A stretch of DNA of 12,212 nucleotides, taken from contig CAJULD010000066.1 in NCBI GenBank assembly GCA_910587505.1, positions 1 through 12,212 on the forward strand. Direction: 5' to 3'. A model generated the notes under the pieces. That model worked only from the letters and a program-made list of their open reading frames with translations, made no database searches and was not told the origin of the DNA. The DNA is from an uncultured Oscillospiraceae bacterium (GTDB lineage Bacteria; Bacillota; Clostridia; Oscillospirales; Oscillospiraceae). A program made the position numbers and the translations under genes. This document shows, in pieces, positions 6,305 to 12,212 of this stretch (position 1 is its first letter; every line of letters starts with the position of its first letter).

Positions 6305-7195
6305 TTATTGTACGGGAGCGGGTCTTCTGAAATACTGGTCCAGACGGGCAACCAGCCCCTCGCCGCTGACGGTGTCGGTCACGTTGAACCGGCCCATCAT
6401 CCGCAGGCAGCCGCCGTCGTTTCGCTTCAGCTGATTGATCCGCTCGTCAATGGTAATGGTAACGGCGTAGCCCGCCTCCTCCATCAGCTGGTCCGCCTCC
6501 TCGTCATAATAGCCGAAAGGGTAGGCCAGCGCCAGCAGAGGGGAGGACACCGCGCCTTCCCGCCGCTCCCGGAAGAGACGGGAATCCGTCAGGAGGGCCT
6601 GACGGAATGCCTCGCTGCTCTCCCCCTCCATCCGCAGCACGCCCTCCCGTCCGCTGTAGCCGTAAGAGGCCAGCTGGTGCATATCGAAGGTGTGGCTCTG
6701 TACGTCGATGACGCCCTTTTCCACCCAGTCCGCCGCCTCTTCATAGGCAAAACGGGCCTGCCAGAAAGGCTCGCCGGAGTGGACGTACAGTTCCTCCCCC
6801 TCGTTGATGCCGATGACGAAGACCGTGGCGCACATATCCAGCTCCTCCAGAACAGGGGCCGCCACAGTCAGGTTGCTGGTGTAGCCGTCGTCCATGGTAA
6901 TGAGCACCGGCTTCGCCGGCAGGCTGCCGCCGTTTTTCACGTAGTCGATAACCTGCGGGATGGTGACGGCCTCATAGCCCGCGTCGTGCAGCGAGGTCAT
7001 CTGCTCCCGGAACCGGTCCGCGGACACCACGGTTCCGGAGTCGCTGGTTTCCTCAAAATGGTGGTACATCAGGATGGGCAGCAGCTGTCCCGCGCCGCCG
7101 TGGGAGAGATAGTACAGGTCCCCGATCTCCAGAAGCAGAAGCAGGATCAGCGCGATCAGCGCCGCCGCCTTCCATCTGAATTTTTTACGCTGCAT
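6305..7195 (-). CDS. Membrane-anchored polysaccharide deacetylase (CE4 family)
   Basis: A protein of 296 residues. A short basic N-terminus and a hydrophobic helix (about 10-24) anchor it with the enzyme domain outside the cell. The CE4 NodB-like domain is complete: TMDDG at 100-104 (Asp102 as base, Asp103 as metal ligand), SHTFDMH at 167-173 with metal ligands His168 and His173, and YPFG at 225-228. Enzymes of this family remove acetyl groups from peptidoglycan GlcNAc or other N-acetylated glycans, often giving lysozyme resistance. The start at 7195 has AGGAGG (7211-7206) upstream, 10 bases away. It is the first gene after the consensus promoter at 7245-7273 and lies 19 bases before metY, so it appears to share a transcript with methionine genes, an odd pairing. 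The glycan substrate is not visible. Confidence 0.9.
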   Translation of the reverse strand: MQRKKFRWKAAALIALILLLLLEIGDLYYLSHGGAGQLLPILMYHHFEETSDSGTVVSADRFREQMTSLHDAGYEAVTIPQVIDYVKNGGSLPAKPVLITMDDGYTSNLTVAAPVLEELDMCATVFVIGINEGEELYVHSGEPFWQARFAYEEAADWVEKGVIDVQSHTFDMHQLASYGYSGREGVLRMEGESSEAFRQALLTDSRLFRERREGAVSSPLLALAYPFGYYDEEADQLMEEAGYAVTITIDERINQLKRNDGGCLRMMGRFNVTDTVSGEGLVARLDQYFRRPAPVQ

Positions 7196-7244
7196 GGTCA
7201 GTCAACCTCCTGACGGACAAACTGTGGTCCGGACGCTGATTCCA

Positions 7245-7273
7245 ACTATATCACTTCGCCCCTCTTCTGTCAA
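7245..7273 (-). promoter_or_regulatory. Sigma-A type promoter of the five-gene operon
   Basis: On the minus strand, TTGACA (7273-7268) is separated by exactly 17 bases from TATAGT (7250-7245), with a TGA extension just before the -10 box. Transcription should start near 7238, leaving a leader of about 43 bases before the deacetylase start at 7195. That is too short for a SAM riboswitch or T-box. Near-consensus boxes suggest strong, possibly constitutive, expression. Confidence 0.85.
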
Positions 7274-7332
7274 TTCCTGACATGCGAAAGGCGATTTTTC
7301 CGCTCTCTCCGGGGCTGGAAGCCCGGGAAATG

Positions 7333-7372
7333 CAAAATCCTGCCCTGCCGCCCGCAGGCGGCAGGGCAGGAT
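7333..7372 (-). terminator. Terminator of the aldo/keto reductase gene
   Basis: A 16-bp perfect stem (7337-7352 with 7357-7372) around the four-base loop CGCA starts 4 bases after the reductase stop. On the minus strand it is followed by TTT (7336-7334), which extends the stem's last bases to ATTTTG. It separates the reductase transcript from the methionine operon promoter just downstream. Confidence 0.85.
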
Positions 7373-7375
7373 AAT

Positions 7376-8383
7376 TTATTTTCCAAAGTCCGCCGCAACC
7401 TTTTTCAGCATCTCCCGAATGGGGAGATGATATGGGCACCTCTCCTCGCAGACGCCGCATTCCACGCAGTCTCCGGCGTGGGAGGCCAGCGCGGCATACC
7501 GGCCCCTGGCCCAGTCCGCCAGCCCATATCGGTTCAGGTATCCCTCAAAAACGAAGCAGTTGGGGATGTCGATCCCCGCGGTGCAGGGGGCGCAGTAGCC
7601 GCACCGGCGGCAGAAGCTGGTCCCCAGTTCCCGGCGCATAGCCTCCGCCCGCTCCAGCTCCTCCACTGTCAGGGGGGAGGGATCCTCGGCGGCGCGGACG
7701 TTCTCCTCCACCTCCTCCGGGGCATACATGCCCGGCAGCACCACGGAGACGTTGGGGTTGGCGGCGGCGAAACGGATGGCCAGCCGGGCGTCCGCAATGG
7801 CTCCGCCGGCCAGAGACTTCATGTTGATGAAGCCCACGTTCCGCGCCTTCGCCCGCTCCATCAGCTCCGCCGCCTGGGTTTCCACAACGTTATAGGGGAA
7901 CATGACCGTCTCCACCCAGTCCAGCTCCAGCGCCTTCTCAAAGACCTCCGGCGCATGGGCGGTCAGGCCAATGTGACCGATCTTTCCCGCCGCTTTGGCC
8001 TCCAGCAGAGCCTCCAGGGCTCCGCCGGGGGCGCAGACCTGCTCCAGCTGGGCAGGACTGGGATTGTGGACCTGGTAGAGGTCGATACGGTCCGTGCGGA
8101 AGTTGCTCAGGCTGGTCTCGATGTCACGGGCCATGCCCTCCCGGTCCCGGCTCATGGTCTTGGTGGCCAGTACGAATTTGTCCCGGCGGCCTTCGATAGC
8201 CCCGCCGATGAGCTCCTCGCTGACCGAGTAGCCCCGGGCGGAATCTATGTAGTTGATGCCTGCGGCCTCCACTGCGTCCAGCAGCTTTTTCGCCGCCTGA
8301 GCGTCGATGCGCTGGATGGGGATCCCTCCCAGTCCCAGCCGTGACACCCGCAGGCCGGTTTTGCCTAACGTAACGTATTCCAT
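7376..8383 (-). CDS. Aldo/keto reductase with C-terminal 4Fe-4S ferredoxin-like domain
   Basis: A protein of 335 residues. The first 250 or so form an AKR barrel with the catalytic tetrad Asp47, Tyr52, Lys75 and His106 (YIDSARGY, ATKT, YQVHN). The tail carries two cysteine clusters: C258-x2-C-x2-C-x2-C267 and C306-x2-C-x2-C-x3-C316-P. The second is a classic 4Fe-4S motif, and the first with Cys276 may hold another cluster. This architecture is common in anaerobic Clostridia and is thought to couple carbonyl reduction to ferredoxin-like electron transfer; the real substrate is generally unknown. The start at 8383 has GGAGGA upstream at a good distance. It is followed at once by a strong terminator and preceded by a Nudix gene 69 bases upstream on the same strand. 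Confidence 0.92.
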   Translation of the reverse strand: MEYVTLGKTGLRVSRLGLGGIPIQRIDAQAAKKLLDAVEAAGINYIDSARGYSVSEELIGGAIEGRRDKFVLATKTMSRDREGMARDIETSLSNFRTDRIDLYQVHNPSPAQLEQVCAPGGALEALLEAKAAGKIGHIGLTAHAPEVFEKALELDWVETVMFPYNVVETQAAELMERAKARNVGFINMKSLAGGAIADARLAIRFAAANPNVSVVLPGMYAPEEVEENVRAAEDPSPLTVEELERAEAMRRELGTSFCRRCGYCAPCTAGIDIPNCFVFEGYLNRYGLADWARGRYAALASHAGDCVECGVCEERCPYHLPIREMLKKVAADFGK

Positions 8384-8452
8384 GCTGTTCTCCTCCTGTC
8401 AATTTGTCCTGTAGATTTTTGCAGATTACTGCCCGGTAAACCGGAATCTGTA

Positions 8453-8920
8453 TCAGTGCTTTGCTTCGTTCCGCTGTTTTTGCAAATCGTTTTTGGTTTC
8501 TTCGTGTTGCTTACAGAAAAGCTCCGGCATTTCATCAAGGTCAAAGTATTGGAGATCAGCCGTTTCAGGATTATCACATTTCAGCTGCCCGCCGGTCGTT
8601 TCCAATTTGTAAACAATGCATATACTGTGCGCTTTATCGCCGTTAGGATACTCCATGTCGCAGTCCGTATAGATACCGATCAGGCCTGACACCCTTACAT
8701 CAAGCCCGGTTTCTTCTTTTACTTCCCTGATAGCAGTCATCTCGGGTGTTTCCCCGATTTCGATTGCCCCACCTGGAAATCCCCACTTTTTACTGTCTCC
8801 CCGACGTTGGAGCAAAACTTTTCCGCTTGTATCAAAAACACATCCGCCCGCGAAAACCAGAATGATTTTTTCGTGGCCTGCTTTACTTCTTATCCACTTT
8901 ATATAGTCTTTTGACTTCAT
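8453..8920 (-). CDS. Nudix hydrolase
   Basis: A protein of 155 residues with a perfect Nudix box (G-x5-E-x7-REUXEE-x-GU) at 51-73: GAIEIGE then REVKEETGL, with metal ligands around Glu66, Glu69 and Glu70. Family members hydrolyse nucleoside diphosphates linked to another group, for example oxidised dNTPs, ADP-ribose or diadenosine polyphosphates. The substrate cannot be assigned from the box alone. GC is low for this window: two 60-base lines gave 43% and 48%. GAGGAGG lies 11 bases before ATG. No good promoter was seen. It may be cotranscribed with the reductase 69 bases downstream. The low GC suggests recent acquisition. Confidence 0.88.
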   Translation of the reverse strand: MKSKDYIKWIRSKAGHEKIILVFAGGCVFDTSGKVLLQRRGDSKKWGFPGGAIEIGETPEMTAIREVKEETGLDVRVSGLIGIYTDCDMEYPNGDKAHSICIVYKLETTGGQLKCDNPETADLQYFDLDEMPELFCKQHEETKNDLQKQRNEAKH

Positions 8921-8965
8921 ACCGATCTTCGCCTCCTCTTGTGAATACAGAAAATAGCGTCCGTT

Positions 8966-9089
8966 TTATACCAGCAGCCCCACGCCCGGTCCCAGCAGGG
9001 CCCCCATGAGGACCTGCGGCGGCGTGCGGACCTCCCGGAGGCCGCCGGCGAAGTTCTCCGCTGCCGGCTTCTCCGCGTGGGCCGGGAGG
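8966..9089 (-). pseudogene. C-terminal remnant of a YuiD-type divergent PAP2 family gene
   Basis: Directly after the stop of the solute-binding protein gene, the minus strand in the frame ending at TAA 8966 reads LREVRTPPQVLMGALLG near its end and closes with GVGLLV. This matches the end of divergent PAP2/YuiD membrane proteins, which finish with a segment like LKELxGHTPxQVxxGALLG and a short hydrophobic tail. Only about 38 codons are present. The frame continues into the lipoprotein gene as an unrelated shadow, and there is no start or ribosome binding site. It is probably what remains of a gene cut by a deletion or insertion whose break lies near 9089. The match is from memory of the family, so confidence is moderate. 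Confidence 0.45.
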
Positions 9090-10484
9090 TCACTTCTGTT
9101 CGCTGAGGTACAGCCCCACCCGGTTGTCCAGCAGGCTGACCGTCTCGTCCAGAGACTTGTCCCCGGAGAAGCAGGGAGCGCAGACCTCCATGACAAGGCT
9201 GAACAGGTCCTGTTCCCCGATCAGCTCGATCTTGCCGATGCTGTTGATGAAGTCCTCAAACCGCCGGACCTCCTCCGCCGCCAGCGGCGGCGCGGTGACG
9301 AACTGCTGCTGGGTAAAGAGGAACGGAACGATCTCCTGCTCGGTATGCATGAGCGTATCCTTCTGCTTGTCGTAGAGGACCTTCCAAATCGGAATGGCGG
9401 AGTTGTTGTCCGGAGTTCCGTCTTTGGGCTCCGTATAGACCGTCCGCATGAACTCCCAGGCCGCCTCCTTGTTCTTGCAGGTGGAGGACATGGCGATGCA
9501 CTGCCCGGTCAGCCGGAAGATGCTGCCGGTGCTGCCATCCTCCACGGGATAACCAATGAAGGCGCACCGGCCGCTGTGCCGCGCGTTCAGCTTCTGAAGG
9601 CTTGTCAGCGCAACGTACTGGCTGTTATCCAGCATTTGCAGGCCGCTCACGAACCGCTCTTCGGCCTCCTTCCACCTTGCGAAGTCGTCCGCAAAGACGG
9701 CGGTCTCCTCCTCCACTTCCTTCTGGGTGGGGAAACGGCTCACAAACTCCAGCATGGAGCGGAAGCCGGGGCTGTCGAAGGAACAGGTCCCCGCCTCCTG
9801 ATCCACATAGTTTTCCAGGGAGAGATGCATCAGTATACCGGCAATCATCTCCCGGCTGGCATCGAATTGCAGGAGCGTGGCGCCCTCCGGCATGGCCTCG
9901 AAGGCATCCTGAATCTCCTGGAAGGTCCAGCTGGTCCGGTCGCCCACCTGGCTCGCTGTGCCCAGCAGCGTATCGACCGTCACGGCCCCGAAGGCCGCGT
10001 AAAGTCCCCCGTTCACTTCGGCGGCCTTCAGCGGAGCCTCCAGCACGCCGTCCCGGCCCAGGTCCGGGTCGTTTTCGATGTAAGGCCACAGGTCCTCCAG
10101 ATAGCCCTTCTGGATCGCCTGACTATAGGAGACCCCTGCCAGATCGATGATGTCGGGGACCTGCCCGGCGGCCATCTCTGAGCGCAGCCGCTCATATCCC
10201 TGGGCCTTGTCCTCCTCCGAGCCGTAGTAGTCCTTGACGAGGATCTGGATATCGTCGTGGGACCGGTTGAACTCGTCCACCGCCTGCCGGTTGAACCAGG
10301 CACCGTCGTTGCGGGAGGTCCTGGCATAGATCAGGATTTCCTTGTCGGGATCGATCTCCTGGTTCAGCGTCGGGTCCAGCTCCTCCGGCGTGATCTGCCG
10401 CTTTTGGCCGTCCGCAGAGCAGGCGGCAGGCAGAAGGGTCAGAACAGCGCAGAGCAGAAGGATATACTTTTTGTATTTTTTCAT
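9090..10484 (-). CDS. Extracellular solute-binding lipoprotein of ABC transporter type (family 1)
   Basis: A protein of 464 residues. The N-terminus is a lipoprotein signal: MKKYKK, a hydrophobic stretch and LLPAAC with Cys22 as lipid-attachment site (Pro at -3 is slightly off consensus). The mature part looks like a family 1, sugar-type, solute-binding protein: KEILIYARTSR at the first strand, an EFNRSHDDIQILVKDYYG segment, AAGQVPDIIDLAG (about 105-117) and AAWEFMRTVYTEP (about 350-362). AAGQVPD and the late AWEF-M block are common in these binding proteins. AAGGAG lies 8 bases before ATG. No permease or ATPase gene is next to it, so its transporter must be elsewhere or it acts as a sensor. 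It lies downstream of the putative structured RNA and may be transcribed by read-through from the same promoter. Confidence 0.8.
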   Translation of the reverse strand: MKKYKKYILLLCAVLTLLPAACSADGQKRQITPEELDPTLNQEIDPDKEILIYARTSRNDGAWFNRQAVDEFNRSHDDIQILVKDYYGSEEDKAQGYERLRSEMAAGQVPDIIDLAGVSYSQAIQKGYLEDLWPYIENDPDLGRDGVLEAPLKAAEVNGGLYAAFGAVTVDTLLGTASQVGDRTSWTFQEIQDAFEAMPEGATLLQFDASREMIAGILMHLSLENYVDQEAGTCSFDSPGFRSMLEFVSRFPTQKEVEEETAVFADDFARWKEAEERFVSGLQMLDNSQYVALTSLQKLNARHSGRCAFIGYPVEDGSTGSIFRLTGQCIAMSSTCKNKEAAWEFMRTVYTEPKDGTPDNNSAIPIWKVLYDKQKDTLMHTEQEIVPFLFTQQQFVTAPPLAAEEVRRFEDFINSIGKIELIGEQDLFSLVMEVCAPCFSGDKSLDETVSLLDNRVGLYLSEQK

Positions 10485-10519
10485 AGCGGATTCTCCTTGC
10501 GTTTTATAGAGTAGTAGTT

Positions 10520-10740
10520 ATTAAAGCCCCTCTCCAAGGGCTGTGCTGCACTGTAAGGGATGCTGTGGATCGAATGTCGCCTTATCCCATGCCGTCAAAA
10601 AGCTGGTACAGCTTATCTTTGCTCTGGAAAAATTGGGAACCGTCTTGCTTTTTCCACCGTCCTTCATTTTAGGGCTTGACATCTAATAGTTCATCTTTCG
10701 TCCGGCATCATAGAAACCCGCCGATAAATCCTGACCGTCA
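10520..10740 (-). ncRNA. Putative structured non-coding RNA, possibly raiA-like
   Basis: About 220 bases start 6-7 bases after a consensus promoter and end in a terminator-like hairpin (10525-10542) followed by TTTAATAA. No open frame of note is found. On the minus strand, GACGG occurs four times and GACGA once, spread along the RNA, as conserved purine-rich joints would be. Pairings visible by eye are GGAAAAA (10655-10649) with TTTTTCC (10632-10626), the hairpin AAGCT-GTACC-AGCTT (10614-10600), and a long-range ATGCCG (10708-10703) with CGGCAT (10594-10589). Length, the GACGG pattern and the extended -10 promoter remind me of the raiA RNA class of Firmicutes, but I cannot confirm this without a covariance-model search. 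Alternatives are a leader regulating the lipoprotein gene, or a 6S-like RNA. Confidence 0.55.
10525..10542 (-). terminator. Weak terminator at the 3' end of the putative RNA
   Basis: On the minus strand a 7-bp stem (AGCCCTT with AGGGGCT, one G-U pair) closes the tetraloop GGAG and is followed by TTTAATAAC. The short, broken T-tract would allow partial read-through into the lipoprotein gene that starts 41 bases later at 10484. Confidence 0.5.
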
Positions 10741-10745
10741 ACCTG

Positions 10746-10774
10746 ATTATAGCACGGGCCGGCCCCTTTATCAA
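10746..10774 (-). promoter_or_regulatory. Extended -10 sigma-A promoter for the RNA/lipoprotein unit
   Basis: On the minus strand TTGATA (10774-10769), 17 bases of spacer, then perfect TATAAT (10751-10746) preceded by TGC, an extended -10 element. The start site should be near 10739. It lies just past the ftsH terminator and more than 250 bases before the lipoprotein start, so it makes a long leader or a separate RNA. Confidence 0.88.
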
Positions 10775-10785
10775 TTTATTTTCAC

Positions 10786-10838
10786 AAAAATGCAGTAAAT
10801 GAGACGGCGGAGCCTCCTTCCGGGCTCCGCCGTCTCAT

Positions 10839-10845
<7 letters not shown>
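10786..10845 (-). terminator. ftsH terminator with a 23-bp stem that includes the stop codon
   Basis: A perfect 23-bp inverted repeat (10792-10814 with 10823-10845) around an 8-base loop is followed on the minus strand by A and TTTTT (10790-10786). The upstream arm begins within the second-last Gln codon of ftsH and covers the stop codon at 10839-10841. Confidence 0.92.

Positions 10846-12212
<1,367 letters not shown>

Noticed and set aside
5131..6330. 399-codon plus-strand frame opposite metY
   Set aside because: Gly- and Val-rich composition typical of an antisense frame; metY on the other strand has all catalytic motifs.
7196..7240. SAM riboswitch or T-box in front of the methionine operon
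   Set aside because: The leader from the predicted start site is only about 43 bases and shows no conserved motif of either class.
8422..8450. Nested inverted repeat (CAGATT/AATCTG around CCGG-TAAA-CCGG) as a terminator for the Nudix gene
   Set aside because: No T-run follows on the minus strand (it is A-rich), and the arms are interrupted; I see no clear function.
9006..10181. 391-codon plus-strand frame opposite the lipoprotein gene
   Set aside because: No signal, domain or ribosome binding site; the minus-strand protein has a lipoprotein signal and binding-protein blocks.
10520..10740. tmRNA, RNase P RNA, SRP RNA or T-box identity for the non-coding region
   Set aside because: No tag-peptide frame, no RNase P core motifs, no SRP Alu or tetraloop region, and no T-box GGTGG...ACCGCG pattern with an antiterminator were found.

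Overview
This is a GC-rich window (about 60% GC in most genes). Gene content and protein style suggest a Firmicute of the class Clostridia, most likely an Oscillospiraceae-type gut anaerobe near Flavonifractor, Lawsonibacter or Pseudoflavonifractor. The supports are an aldo/keto reductase with a ferredoxin-like tail, MetA and MetY of the acetyl-CoA type, an FtsH with an HEVGH zinc motif, AGGAGG-type ribosome binding sites and TTGACA/TATAAT promoters. The genus is a guess.

Left edge (1-140): the last 20 codons and stop of rpsI (ribosomal protein S9) with their natural terminator. They are joined at about position 32 to AT-rich DNA that is not S9. This looks like the attachment-site junction of an integrated element that recombines into the 3' end of rpsI; the element itself lies outside the window.

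Plus-strand pair (373-2158): a two-domain GT2 glycosyltransferase/GtrA membrane protein overlaps a divergent PlsC-like acyltransferase by 14 bases. Two tandem perfect palindromes precede the pair and tandem terminators follow it. Together they suggest a lipid- or glycolipid-modifying module.

Minus-strand operon (7273 down to 2295): a consensus promoter drives five closely spaced genes: membrane-anchored polysaccharide deacetylase, metY, an AT-rich S51-type peptidase, an MFS transporter and metA. MetA (acetyl-CoA type: Glu111, Cys142, His235, Glu237) and MetY form the direct sulfhydrylation route from homoserine to homocysteine. The other three genes are not methionine enzymes. The leader of about 43 bases has no room for a riboswitch.

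Minus-strand single genes (8920 down to 7376): an AT-rich Nudix hydrolase and an Fe-S aldo/keto reductase that ends in a strong terminator.

Right part (12212 down to 8966): an ftsH gene cut by the window edge ends in a 23-bp perfect terminator stem. It is followed by an extended -10 promoter and about 220 bases of non-coding, apparently structured sequence (10520-10740), which I tentatively liken to raiA-type RNA. Next comes an orphan solute-binding lipoprotein, then the last 38 codons of what looks like a decayed YuiD-type (divergent PAP2) gene. The structured RNA and the rpsI junction are the parts most worth following up. No CRISPR array, tRNA or complete mobile element is visible.
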